From positions 310,001-374,000 of the forward strand of contig VTFK01000032.1 of NCBI GenBank assembly GCA_009617715.1: 64,000 nt of DNA. Direction: 5' to 3'. The stretch comes from Plectrocnemia conspersa (taxonomy: Eukaryota > Arthropoda > Insecta > Trichoptera > Polycentropodidae). The notes under the pieces are model-generated. The model was not told the DNA's origin. It was given only the letters and a program-made list of their open reading frames with translations, and made no database searches. Each line of letters starts with the position of its first letter. Position 1 is the stretch's first letter. Below, in pieces: positions 34,930-46,126 of this stretch. The position numbers and the translations under genes were made by a program.

Positions 34930-35580
34930 ATCTCTAAAAATCATAAAATGGTTTAAAGAGACATATGCAATATATTAAAGAAGAGTAAGAAAGTCAGCTT
35001 TTGAAAAAATTGTATTGATACTAAAATATCTCATAAAAAGTAAAGCAACTAAAAAAAATACACATAAAATCAAGAAAAGCATAGAATCAAATGGTAATTT
35101 ATATAAAGAACTTGGAGCTTATACAAAAAATTAAAATTAAATTTAAATGATTTTTTTTTCACATTGTGTCAACGATTTTTAAAGCTTAGAGTATATAAGA
35201 CCTGTTAAATTTTCATTTTCTCCATTTTATTTTACAATAATTGTATAATATACTAATTGCATAATATTTATAAAGAAAATACATTTTAAAATTAACGGTA
35301 CATACTACCTATTAGATTTCTTACAATCAATACCACATATTTGCTAAAAGTGAGCAGATGATATTGCTCAGCGATCGAGAGTGGGGCCCGCGAGTATAAT
35401 CTCACACTTACATATGTATTATATATAACCTGTTGATTTTTAATACTTAAGAGATATAGGTTCTTATCGTATATGAACCCTAGTGTTTTTCATTTTTTAT
35501 CGTACCTGGGAAATCAAAATTAGTGATTATTATATATTTATAATTTCGATCGATCATTACAGATTAGGTTCTCCTAGATA
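34930..35580. other. AT-rich non-coding stretch
   Basis: No gene. 35350-35400 is a short GC-raised patch (GTGGGGCCCGCGAG). The sequence next to the RT fossil may contain more decayed LINE DNA, but I cannot read it. Confidence 0.4.
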
Positions 35581-35581
35581 A

Positions 35582-35710
35582 TATTAACTATGTAGAGTGT
35601 ACATAGTTAATAATACCTAGGTTAAAATTACCTATGTCTACATTGTAGACATAGGTAATTTATAATAATAACAAGTTAAAATAGTATAAATATTACCTTA
35701 ACTTGTTATT
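35582..35710. repeat. three consecutive perfect hairpins
   Basis: Hairpin 1: TATTAACTATGT (35582-35593) with ACATAGTTAATA (35601-35612), 7-nt loop. Hairpin 2: an 18-bp stem (35625-35642 and 35644-35661) with a single-base loop, centre CTACA-T-TGTAG. Hairpin 3: AATAACAAGTTAA (35667-35679) with TTAACTTGTTATT (35698-35710), 18-nt loop. All lie within 129 bp and do not overlap. No repeat copies seen elsewhere in the window. Confidence 0.85.
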
Positions 35711-36660
35711 CTGTTCTATTAAGAAAGTGAGAGAGAAGGTACGCTGATTGTTAATTTTTTGGTAAATCAGGTGTGTAAATTAATATCTCCATTGCGTGAT
35801 GTGTTGTGCGTGTTCATTACATGAACACAAACAATTTTATTTGTTCAGAATAAGAATAGAAACTGTATAATAAGAGCTTTATACAAGGCACTATATTTCT
35901 ATATATTTATAAGTACATTATATTTTACCTAAAGACTTAATCAAGTGACAACTATCTTAAAATTTAATTATTAATTTTATAATATTAACATATTTTTAAA
36001 AATCAACAGTCCAATTATGTTCCTTCTGGCAACATTTATTTTCTTAAATTTATATAGCCATAATAACTAATAACCAAAAATTTAAATCACGATAAAAAAA
36101 TACTTTTACCGAAATTACTCATATTTTTAAGTTAATATTATGCTGCTGTGGACTTTGTCTATGTCTAGTATTTAATGCTTAATCTCTTTTAAATCAATAC
36201 AAATAATGTGTATTCTTTAGTCTATGTGAAGTAGTTTTTATGTTATATTTTTGATTTAATAAAGTGAATTATATTTTTTCAGTGGTAGGAATAATTAAAA
36301 TAATTTTTTATACTGTTTCTAGCTTAAAGTGTATAAACCTGTATTCATTATTTAAACTATATTTTTTATTTCATCATACCTTCAGATATTTTATCATTGA
36401 AAATAATATAGTTGAAAACAACGAATATTTGGAGACTCGAAGACGTAAGAGATGTATAGATTAATGTTTCGATTTTGTCAATTCACGGAATCGAAAATAT
36501 ATCGTTAAAGAATAGTGAAAGTGACGCAGTTAAAAATATCGATTATTTTTTATGTTACAATCGAACAAGTTTTAAAGGTTGTCTCATAAAATGTTGATAT
36601 ATTACGTTTTATTATCTGCAAGTAATTTATTGCCAGATGTAATTTATTAATTAATTCACG
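35711..36660. other. AT-rich non-coding stretch
   Basis: No gene or shared repeat recognised. Confidence 0.5.
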
Positions 36661-36935
36661 TAGTTTATATCGGCGAACATTTCACGTTGTACATAATATA
36701 CCTATACGGATTTGTCAGATAAAAAAAAGTATTAATTTATCAGCGGTTTAGTGTGACGCAAAACCGAATGTTTATTAATAATAGCGTTAGATTCATTTTA
36801 ACACACGGCCAGGCGATACTTTGACAGTTTTATTGGTTCATTACGAGTTTTATTACGAGCCGCAAGACACGTTTATACATTTCGAATTCCATAGCGATAA
36901 TTACCTTAAGGTCGAATCGATTTTTTTTTATTATA
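36660..36935. other. GC-raised island with homeodomain/Cdx-like sites
   Basis: Contains TTTATTACGAG, TTTATCAGCGGTTTAGTG and ATCGGCGAACATTTCACG. No open frame of note. Candidate regulatory DNA. Confidence 0.25.
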
Positions 36936-36942
36936 GTCCGAT

Positions 36943-37200
36943 TCATGAATATTCGCTGAAAATTTCATAAGTATGTATGCAAACGTGGCTGGATTTGATT
37001 CGAGGCAGATTAGGTGCACGGGTCATAAGTCCCATATTTATATTAGACAGGTGGTTTGAATCTAATTCACCTTCAAAATCGTGATAAATAGATCTTACAG
37101 TAGTACCTACTAAACGTCGGGTACGTTCAGGTGCTAGATCTGTCGCAATCTGATTAATAATTTGAATAGTAAGATTTATCATGTGACTTGTTAATGGCAA
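36943..37200 (-). CDS. unassigned 85-codon open frame
   Basis: Minus-strand frame starting at ATG 37198-37200 (MPLTSHMINLTIQIINQIAT) with LAPERTRRLVGTT and FEGELDSN further on. It is less biased towards Ile/Phe/Tyr/Lys than the chance frames elsewhere and looks more like real protein, with a probable helical N-terminal half. I do not recognise the family. It could be an exon or a fragment of a transposon ORF; no splice site or repeat copy confirms either. Confidence 0.2.
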   Translation of the reverse strand: MPLTSHMINLTIQIINQIATDLAPERTRRLVGTTVRSIYHDFEGELDSNHLSNINMGLMTRAPNLPRIKSSHVCIHTYEIFSEYS

Positions 37201-37770
37201 TGTTGGTTTATCTTAGTAAATGTATAAATTATCAGAATCATCTAAAAGTTACGGAACTGGTTTAAATTTGACTAACATGAGTTCTTCCTACATGCACATT
37301 ATAATTACAAGAAGATTTATATTAATTAAGTCAAATAATAAGTAAGTGTGAAAATTGATAAGTATTTCTAAAATTATTCAAATTAAGAATAACAGATTCA
37401 AAGAAAGGTTTTTGCCGACTTTAAGATAATAATTTTAAAGAAACTGAAAATGTTGTAGATTAAGGTAATAACTTAATATTATAAATAAATAATATATCAA
37501 ATAAAAACCTTTTTTTTTAATAGTCAAATATATTAAAATCTCGAAGGAAATTCCAATATCCTGTAAGTTGACGAACGATAAGGTCAATAAGCGAAAGGTC
37601 AAGTCAACAAGGAGTTCAATCGTTTTTTATTATTCTGAATAGAAATGAACGAACTAATTATAAAAATACAATTAGCAAAAATTATAAAAATAATGTACCA
37701 AAAAATTAAAGATAATTCATAAAAAATAAAGTTTTGCAAAGCTAAAGATTAAATATAAAAAGGCTAATCA
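37200..37770. other. AT-rich non-coding stretch
   Basis: No gene recognised; leads into the foldback element copy at 37776. Confidence 0.5.
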
Positions 37771-38188
37771 AAGTATTTTCAAACCGAATTTTGGTCAATA
37801 GGAGAGCGCAAAAACAATTATCACTTCTCAGAAGGCAAAAATTCACGTCAAAAGCAATAAAATCGTGTCGGCGCCGTCGCAGTGCGACGGCGACGGCACG
37901 ATTTTATTGCTTTTGACGTGGATTTTTGACTTCTGAGAAGTGATAATTGTTTTTTGCGCTCTCCTATTGGTCAAAATTTGGTTTAGATGTACTTTATTCG
38001 ATTCTCATTAGTAATATTTTTATAAAAAGTATTAATATAAATGCTTGATAATCGAGCGTTTTCACCGCGATGACATGATTTTATTGCTTTTGACCTAGAC
38101 TAAAAATTCACTATTTGGCAACACTGAGCAGCACAATAAAAACACGTCTTATTTTCTGTTACATATTATTAGTAGATATGCTTAAACA

Positions 38189-38205
38189 TTTTTAATGCTT
38201 AATTA
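38189..38205 (+). repeat. target-site duplication, 5' side of Jockey
   Basis: TTTTTAATGCTTAATTA occurs here and again immediately after the Jockey poly(A) at 39751-39767. In the uninterrupted foldback copy the corresponding site occurs once (reverse complement near 5248-5262). About 44 bp of AT-rich sequence separate this repeat from the first recognisable Jockey codon, so the duplication may be longer or the junction may carry filler. Confidence 0.7.
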
Positions 38206-38249
38206 TAATTTATAAAAAAATTATAACTATAAAGTTTAATATTAAAAAA

Positions 38250-38813
38250 GACACCGGCATGGCTCTCTTGGACATCGAGAAGGCATTTGATACGGTCTGG
38301 CATGATGGCTTACTTTACAAACTTCTTGAAGCAGACGTTCCGTTTCAGCTCGTCCGCATAGTTGATAACTATTTGCGTGACAGATCCTTTCAAGTGGTAG
38401 TAAAAGATGAAAAATCCTCACCGAGGAAAGTCCCAATGGGAGTCCCGCAGGGAAGTATCCTTGGCCCTCATCTCTTCTCTATGTTCATCAATGACATACC
38501 AACCCCAAAGAATTGTCACCTTGCACTATATGCTGATGATTTAGCGTTATACACCTGCTCAGCAAGCAAGAACATAATCGCCCGAAGATTACAGTGTGGC
38601 TTGCGGGAGCTACGAAACTTCTACTGCAAGTGGAAAATTAAAATCAACGATGCCAAGACTGAAACAATCGTGTTCTCTCGTAGAACAAGAAGGGCCCTTC
38701 CCCTTCAAATAAAAATGAACCAAGAAGCCGTCCCCTGGTCCAATTCAGTAAAATATCTCGGAATTCACCTAGACTCCCGCTTAAATTGGAAAAAAACAGA
38801 TGGATTCAATTAG
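38250..38813 (+). pseudogene. Jockey-clade reverse transcriptase, 5'-truncated
   Basis: Non-LTR retrotransposon RT that would copy its own RNA at the nicked target. The frame opens inside the palm domain at KDTGMALLDIEKAFDTVWH, catalytic motif A, so endonuclease, ORF1 and RT fingers are missing. Motif B VPMGVPQGSILGP lies around 38430-38468, and motif C YADD, the catalytic Asp pair, at 38529-38540. LGIHLDSRLNW near 38758-38790 marks the start of the thumb. The frame ends at 38813 after a one-base shift in an A-run near 38795; the protein continues in the next frame from 38800. A dead-on-arrival copy produced by incomplete reverse transcription. Confidence 0.92.
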
Positions 38814-39348
38814 ACAAAAAGGACTTTCAGCTATTTCAGCGTTAGCTCCAATTTTTAGAAGAAGAAGTGGCCTCCACAGTAAAAATAAACTTCTGTTGTA
38901 TAAATCCCTTATACGACCTCTGCTAACATACGGAGCCCTGGTATGGTCCAGCATATCCCATAGTTCATTTAGAAAAATTGGGGTTATTCAAAATAAGTGT
39001 TTACGAATAGCCCTCGGTGCTCACCCAAGGACTAGCGTAGACAAACTTCATAAGCGCTGCGGAGACCTGGAAACGGTCAGGAAGTTCTGCCACAGACTGA
39101 CAGAAAGATTCTATAAAAGTATAAAAGAATCGAAGTGTTCAAACACATTTCTCACCAATCTTGGCAAATATAACTTATACGATCTACCTTTTAGGTACAA
39201 ACATAGACTACCTAAGCATATCTTGAAAGACGAACCATCTGAGAAGTTTAACTATCTGCATCCAGGTGTCTATTGCTGTGACACCTGCCAGTCCTGGAAA
39301 AAAAGTAGGGGCACCAAATGTTCGGTTTCAAATCCGCACAGGAGGTAG
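38800..39348 (+). pseudogene. Jockey RT C-terminal region after frameshift
   Basis: Continuation of the Jockey protein: MDSIRQKGLSAISALAPIFR, then KLLLYKSLIRPLLTYGALVW, the thumb signature of Jockey RTs, and NKCLRIALGAHPR near 38992-39030, ending in a Cys-containing tail (YCCDTCQSWKK) and TAG at 39346-39348. The start given is only the first Met in this frame; the real protein would enter from the preceding frame. Otherwise open, so degeneration is slight. Confidence 0.9.
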
Positions 39349-39748
39349 CCGCCGCTAGTTCTGGCACTCACAAACTAACGCATTTCATGACTACTGTAAA
39401 CCAGCCTGGAAGAGTCAAATTAAAATTTGTTTTGTAAATATTGTTGTTAATTAGGTTTAAGACTTGATGACCCACCGAGCCTGGTATTAAAATAAATACA
39501 TAATAGCATTATAATAATAATAAAAACTAAATCCCAATTTCGCAAAGAGGTTTTTTAACAACTTTTCCTCTATAAATAAAACAACTTACTAACAAACAGA
39601 ATAAAATATCAAAAACTAAAATAGTAAATACATGTCTTAAAGTTAAGGAAATAACTTAGGTTAGGTACTTAATATTGTAAGATTTCTGACAAGTAAACCA
39701 TATTGTAAATACATGAGAATAAAGAATTTGTAAAATTAAAAAAAAAAA
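39349..39748 (+). other. Jockey 3'UTR and poly(A) tail
   Basis: Non-coding 3' tail of the Jockey copy. AATAAA at 39718-39723 is followed 14 nt later by an 11-A run (39738-39748), directly abutting the repeated target sequence TTTTTAATGCTTAATTA at 39751-39767. This is the expected 3' structure of a target-primed non-LTR insertion. Confidence 0.75.
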
Positions 39749-39750
39749 TT

Positions 39751-39767
39751 TTTTTAATGCTTAATTA
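39751..39767 (+). repeat. target-site duplication, 3' side of Jockey
   Basis: Second copy of TTTTTAATGCTTAATTA, directly after the poly(A). See the 5' copy at 38189-38205. Confidence 0.7.
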
Positions 39768-39970
39768 AAATATTTCAGAAAAAATGTCGCAAAAGTGGCT
39801 AATTTTAATATTTATTTGTAGCATAGAAATAGTTAACTTGTACCTATTATTATTTATTAAAGAAAATAAATTACGATGGGCAAAAAATATAAAATGCCAT
39901 TTTTGTCATGAGGCTCGGAATCATTGTTTTTCTCGGACCTAGGTTCGCTCTCAGCGGTCCTGGTTGTACT

Positions 39971-41660
39971 GAATCATTAATTATTATTGCAAGCAGATAT
40001 AATACTGCAAATGTGTTGTCAAATAACAGTACAATAAAATATGTCTCATTATTAGAAAGCGTCCAAAAAAAATTTTATCACGACATTTTTATCTGGAAGA
40101 ATTTTTTTCCGACTGGATATCAAACTAAGTTTATCTTAAGATCGCTTGAATATGATTTACTAAATTTCCACCATTTATTAAAAATAATATACTAATCAAA
40201 TAGACGCGGTCCTGCTGTTTTTTTGTCATCTAATCAAATCCTCGTCCCTTTCCTTTTATTATACATTGTATATGTATATACTACCCGTATCTCACTCATT
40301 TCGTATGCATGTATAGTATATTTTTTCCTCAATCTCAGGTAACTGATTCTTTCCGGGGCTGTGCCCCTTGTCTAATCGATTCACGTATTTCGACGATTCG
40401 CTTTGCTTTATGCAAATGCAGCCGTCCCGAGGATAACTGTTACGTGCTGCAACGAATGCCATTTATTATCTTTTCATAGTGCATGTTTTTGATTCATTAT
40501 TATTAAATTATAATATATGTACGAATGACTGTACATTTTTTATGTGCTCGTATATTTGTGAACAGATTTTGCTACGCGCAAGGACGACTTGGAGATTTTC
40601 CTTTGAATAAATCATAAAAATTTATGTAGGCTCATAAATACGCGTAGCGATTCTTTCATCTTGTACAAAGCGTATAATTGATTCTGTTATGTATTTATTT
40701 CGGTGAAACCAATAAAATTTAATATATTTTTCAATGTATATTTTATGTTTACGTCATACTTTCATCTAAATAATTTATATGTAAATATTTCAATGTTATT
40801 TTGCTATAGTAATTTCAAAATATGAATAACTTTACTTCGCTGTTGTTCAGTTACTCAATTAATGCCGAACCATTGTTGTGGTAAATATCAATCAGTATTT
40901 TTGATATTGAGGCGAATTACGACCATAATTATTACATTTTCATTATAATATACAGTTACGCCAGAAATTAAGAACAATTGAATACCCTCAATTAGTGGTC
41001 GGAAAACTTTTTTTTTTGAAGGGCCATATCGTAAATATTTTATATATAGGCTCGGCGGACAAGAAAAAAAAATTGAAGGGAGCTTTAAAAATGTAATTTC
41101 TTTAAAAAAAATTAAAGCATCGTTTTACTTGCAGTTTTAATTTGGATTCGATTAGAAATTCCTTGATATTTGCAGTAAGTATTTTTTTATTTTATTAGTT
41201 TTTTTAATTGCTTCTGTATAATAGAGCAAGAATATTCTGCTTCCATGTCTGGTACGTCTGATGACGTTCAAGTTCACGGAAGCAAATAAAGTTCACCGCT
41301 GACATAGCTGGTTCAATAACACATGCTATATTGACATGTTTTCCACAGAGTACCTGCTAGTGAATACAATGAATTATCAGAGGCTTTAAACACAGCTTGC
41401 CAAACACAAGGATGTTTTAGGCGATAGCTCTGAAGAGCTGGAGAAAAATATGTAGGTTGGTGCTCATATATTTTAGGTGTGCACCATAACTGTATTTTTA
41501 CATATTTTTTCTAAATGTTTAATTGTTTGTATAATTTACTTTTTGCTATGAGATTTATAATATTTTTAAATAATTTTTATTTCGCAAAATTAAACTTGTT
41601 ATAATTCAACATAGGGCGCTTTGGAAAAACCTAGATTCAGCAGAAACGCCAAAAGTCGAA
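39971..41660. other. mixed AT-rich stretch
   Basis: No gene recognised. 40330-40460 is GC-raised with GGGGCTGTGCCCC (small hairpin, about 40356-40368) and the octamer ATGCAAAT near 40411. The 95-codon frame at 39908 begins in the foldback remnant and is not protein-like. Confidence 0.4.
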
Positions 41661-41664
41661 AAAG

Positions 41665-42265
41665 CTTAAGAATCAAAAAATGAGGTTGAAAAAATGTTTT
41701 GAAAAAATTTATTTGCAATCTAATTGGCTATTGATGTTTCTCACAATGTGCTCAAGCTTTCTAGTAACTGATATCACTGAAAGAATGATAGATTGAAATA
41801 AATATATTTACCAGGGACACGTTTATTCGGCTGCAGTAATTAAACATTATTAAATGGCTTAACCTTTATTAATTATTAAATGAACTACACATAAACTGAC
41901 TTTATTTGTAACGTAAATTCATTTTTAATTTTGCGAAAAAATGCGTTAAAATTATTTGCATTTCTATTAATTGTCTATTGATGTTACTCGCAATGTGCTC
42001 AAAATTTCTCACCTATGGATTGAAATAAGTTTGCAACAATCATAAACCACTTTAATAATTAATAATCCGTAAATTATTTTATTATGTAATACGTGAGCTA
42101 TTAATGAACTGACTTTAGTTATAGCCGCATTTTCCTTATTTTATTTTTGCGAAAACAATGCGTTGAAATAAATATTTCGTGTTAGTTATTTGCTTTATTA
42201 ATTGGCTGTTGATGTTACGCACAATGTGCTCAAAATAGTCTTTCTTTGCAGATATTGGTTCATAA
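41665..42265. repeat. three-unit tandem repeat, period 231-247 bp
   Basis: The landmark TTGATGTT-CTC/CGC-ACAATGTGCTCAA occurs at 41731, 41978 and 42209, preceded each time by ATTGGCT/ATTGTCT and followed by similar AT-rich sequence; GCGAAAA-AATGCGTT precedes units 2 and 3 and a decayed form precedes unit 1. Units are perhaps 70-80 percent identical. Non-coding. Confidence 0.8.
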
Positions 42266-42299
42266 CCGGACTATTTTTGCTAATGACATAATGCAAAGA

Positions 42300-43340
42300 C
42301 GCATTGAAATAGTATGTGAAACAATGCAATAATTTATTTCTAGAGTTTGGAAAGATTGGAAAGACTATGTTTGATGCACATTATTATTATTATTTATGTA
42401 CACCGTATAGCAGTTTCTTTGAAAAGATAGAAAAGAGGGGACTAATACAGACTCACGTCTGTATAATCCAAGCATCTTACTTTTCTTCGCTTCTAGGTGT
42501 AGGGCTAATTTTTAATAAAAAGTCAACTATCCTCGCCCCTTCCTGGGAATTCTCGGAGAATGCATGCCTCGAGTTGTTTTTGTGATGCAAACCGTCGCGT
42601 CGCGTCTTCCCCGTTGAGGTCAGATGCTTTGAATTACAATACATAAAAGCCGGCTTTTTTTTCCGCTTTCACATGCCGGCTCGGGGCCAAAAATGTCGAG
42701 GGCGAGGTCCGACAAAGTCGTTTTAACAATTCAAATCGGGTAAATTTTTCAAGATAGAAGCAACCTTTGGAAGCGGCGCAGTTCAATGGGTCGCCGAAGA
42801 GAATGAATGGTTAGAATGCGTCAGATGGCAGTAATGCGTGATCGATTGCTATGGTGGCTTTTGGATTGTTGCAGAAGTCTTGGGAAAAGTAAAAAAAAGA
42901 TTCCTTGTCTAACGGTAGACTTTAATTTTTTGATATGTAATAACTTCAACCTTTGAATCTTTGCAAGTAACATCACATTTTTACTTTTATCATAATTGAT
43001 ACGTATCTTGATTGAGTAATTTTCAAATACATAAATGTGATCTTGTTCCGTTCTGTATGTTGCACTTTTCAATCTCCTGTTATATGTGATAAGCAATTTA
43101 CAAAATAAAAATTACCATAAAGATAATTTAACATGATTTAAATATAGAGTAATATGCTGTATCTGAATTATCTCTGTAATTTAGACCTAGTCTAAAATTT
43201 ATTATTTTTGCTGTAACATTTTTAGTATTATGCGTTTCCCAAACCGCTTCACACGCTTAACATTATTTTATTAAAAAAAATATTATACATCCCGTCATAA
43301 TATAGACATAATAGTCCGTAATTGTAACACAAAGTACAAT
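42300..43340. other. mixed stretch with GC-raised island
   Basis: 42520-42830 is GC-raised (CGTCGCGTCGCGTCTTCCCC, CATGCCGGCTCGGGGCC) and unique in the window, without recognised coding. ATACAGAC-TCAC-GTCTGTAT near 42447-42466 is a perfect 8-bp stem. Open frames of 89 and 91 codons carry no family signature. Confidence 0.3.
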
Positions 43341-43346
43341 GTTCAA

Positions 43347-43845
43347 TTGAACGAAGTAAAATCGTACTTTATTGCTACCGATAATATCCAAGTATTCGAA
43401 AAACTCCTATTGAAAGGAATGACACTCATAATAGAAAAGAAAAATCAATTCCTGATCATCAGATTGGGTTTCAAAATTCACATTCTATCATACAATCGCA
43501 TCTCTGATTTAATAAAAAATGTATTTAAAGAAAAATAGATGTTGCTCAAGCTTATGCCAGAGTATGGCACAGATGCTTAATTTAAAAATTCAACAGTATA
43601 CTACCGAAGCAATATATTATATATAGAAATTATTAGAACTGTACATTTCTAACAGATAATTTAGATTTAAACAAGAAAACGAATGTCCCGAATTAAATTA
43701 AATAAGTGCTGGAGTCCCAGAAGGAAGTGTCCTAGAGCCGACACTTGTTTTGCCACAATTTGTATTTTTTTTAAATTTTTTTATTAAATCTTCCGATGTA
43801 CACGCGTCACACACAGCCGTAAAATATGATAAAACCATCCATTAA
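43347..43845 (+). pseudogene. Jockey-type RT fossil
   Basis: Decayed RT in the plus direction. 43347-43538 remains open and reads FEKLLLKGMTLIIEKKNQF, then RISDLIKNVFKEK, both typical of the region before motif A. Across frame changes 43538-43575 reads DVAQAYARVWHR, motif A with the second acidic residue replaced by Ala. YISNR-FRFKQENE follows near 43640-43680, and AGVPEGSVLEPTL at about 43710-43748 is motif B. Motif C is not recognisable. It is more decayed than the Jockey at 38250 and of a different subfamily (DVAQAFDRVWH rather than DIEKAFDTVWH). Confidence 0.8.
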
Positions 43846-43849
43846 TGTA

Positions 43850-44700
43850 AGCATATAATAAAAGTAATACAAATATTAATTTTAAGCATTTTTGTAATAA
43901 TTTATTTCTATAAAAATATTTTAAAATGTTGTACTTTAAACAATCCTAATTATAATTTTAAACCAAAATGCATAATCAAGATTATGGCACATATTACATA
44001 CGATGCATAAATAGTATTATGTCGTAGCAAAAATGATGAATTTGCCAGAAAATGATATGTAAATTCGTCGTATTATATTATTATTAATAACGAAACTGCA
44101 CTTACGAACGACGACATGAATGCCGCTAGGACGCGGGTGTTCGTTTTTAGTTTGGAATTTATTTTTGTAAAATTATGAAATATTTTTTTTCTAAATTTTT
44201 TGAACTTAAACTGGATTTAATTTTGTTCCTATATTGAATAGTGGTTCACACAAAAAAATGAATTTTTTTTTTTAAATATATTTATAAAATCATCTATATA
44301 TGCCAAAAAATGCTTAGCATGCGTAGCGTACACCGTTTAATATCGCTTGGCACTAAAAGGGTTAAGGCCTAAATGATATATAAAAAATAAAACAATGTGC
44401 CTAAATCTTATAAGAGTAAAACGAAAATATATCTAATTATGATATGGAAATATCAAGAAATTCATTATTGTTTAGAATGTTTTGTAACACTAATGGCATT
44501 TTTCTTTATCAATAAATTTTAATTATTGAACAAAAATATCCCTATTTTAATTTTATATTCATTAAAAATCTTCACAATTATGATAATTCATTATTATTCA
44601 TAAATGCAGTCCATTATTGCATCACGCTTTAGAAATGATAATGAGACAAACCAGACATAATTGAACTATTAAAAAGCAATAAATTTGCGGTTAAACCGTC
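43850..44700. other. AT-rich stretch with an AGGGTTAA end-like motif
   Basis: No gene. GGCACTAAAAGGGTTAAG at about 44349-44366 resembles the AAAGGGTTAA junction at 54529-54538, but no partner terminus was found. Confidence 0.3.
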
Positions 44701-45415
44701 ATAAATTTGTGGTTACTTTTTTTTACACGCACATTTATCCACCCATATACAATGTGGCGTGTATGCGTTTCGAGTTCCAAAAACTCCGAAAGATCCATTT
44801 ATCTCGTGGTATTTTTTGTTCAAACACGAAAAGCCATCAGTAAAAACGGCTTAACGACCCTTTTCTCCTTTGCGTCTGCGCTTTTGAATGGCCAAAGAAA
44901 ATATCCATCAGACTCTGACAACACAACAATGTACCGTTATTTCGCAGACTTGACCAAGACCAAAAACTGCATTCGCATTTAGATCCATAGAAATTATGGA
45001 CACAACTTCCAGAAGCGTTATTTTTTATCTCTTTCCTCGTCTTCGTGAGAACTCAAATGAGAAAGTGCTAAGGTCACACTTTTAGACGTTCGACAATAGA
45101 CCGGCGATTTTTTCCCAAAGATTCTATTGAATCTGAGCACACGAATTGTGATTTGTATGTACATGAATGCATGGAAGAATGGTTGCATTCAATCCGGTCC
45201 CCAGAGGTCCGTGCGCGGGTCTCTTTTGCATCACAATAAGCGCACGAAGGAGACCCGCGATATATTCACTCTTTACACACAAGATAGATTTGCTATTCAA
45301 TGCGCATATATTTCCAAACGAAACCATAAAAAATACGAGTCGAAATTACACGGGATTAATAAGGGTGTATTATATGCGAAAGAGATGTGTGCATCATTGA
45401 TTTTTTTATAGGGTA
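44700..45415. other. GC-raised region with overlapping open frames
   Basis: Open frames of 91 (44707-44982), 94 (45127-45411), 77 and, on the minus strand, 67 codons overlap in this mixed-composition block; none has a recognisable domain. A 10-bp perfect inverted repeat, CGCGGGTCTC (45214-45223) and GAGACCCGCG (45250-45259), lies at its centre. It may be regulatory DNA or an unrecognised exon. Confidence 0.25.
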
Positions 45416-46120
45416 CAAAGATACTTGGATATTGTCGAATTAGATTTTACAGGTTTCTTTTCAAATTGATTCACAACGCATTTGGTAAGTTTTGTTTGCG
45501 CTTTATTAAATTTAAAATAAGCAACTATCTATTAAATAAAGAAGCTTTAATCTCCCGACATTAAAATAATTTGGTTAAAATATTTCTTTCATATAGTTTA
45601 AAGTAATAAAAATACTATTATTCCACTTTTCATGACATCTAATCTGAAAATTATTCAAAGTTCGAACCTTGGCATTTTAGTCTATCATATCTTGAGTATA
45701 TAATATTTATAAATATATACATATGGATGTATAAAGTGTATGCATGTTGTTTCAACGTTAAACCGTGACAAGCGTCTATTAATTTAATAACAGTTCTACT
45801 AATTTAGATATTGAATGCTTGTCGGTAACACAACCGCAACTATAGATGCATATGTTGTTGTTTTGTGATTCAAAGATTGTTGAATAGATATAAATAATTA
45901 AATGTGCTATATATACATAAAAACTTTGATATGAATTTATAGATAAGTTCGCTTGTAAGCAAACTGGTTTCTAAAAAGGTATTTGTATAAAAATACAATC
46001 AACTTTAAGGCAAATTGTAACTAATGTAAATAAACTTGCAATTTTTTGAAACAAATATGTAATTTTTATTTGTATTTAAATGCAATCTGTCTATTTGCAA
46101 AATAAGCCATTTTTATTATA
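45416..46120. other. AT-rich non-coding stretch
   Basis: No gene or shared repeat recognised. Confidence 0.5.
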
Positions 46121-46126
46121 TTTATC

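Larger units (their letters stand above)
37776..39970 (-). mobile_element. foldback element copy 2, split by Jockey
   Basis: 37776-38249 is the reverse complement of about 5220-5690, including the long hairpin (apex CCGTCGCA-G-TGCGACGG centred on 37882). After the Jockey insertion the same element resumes: 39751-39970 is the reverse complement of about 5085-5250, with AGAAAAAATG-AAAA-GTGGCTAAT and TTCGCTCTCAGCGGTCC-TTGTAC-like landmarks in both. The two halves together reproduce the order of copy 1, which shows the element was whole before Jockey landed. The outer left arm of copy 1 (4772-5083) is absent here. Confidence 0.8.

Noticed and set aside
35350..35380. Reading ADDIAQRS, again RT motif C-like
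   Set aside because: No flanking RT motifs in any frame within several hundred bases, although an RT fossil lies nearby on the other strand.
40990..41060. AGTGGTCGGAAAACTTTTTTTT and AAGGGCCATATCG, recalling a hAT-type terminus (CAGTGGTC-CAAACT)
   Set aside because: No matching inverted end or 8-bp duplication was found and the first base of the terminus differs.
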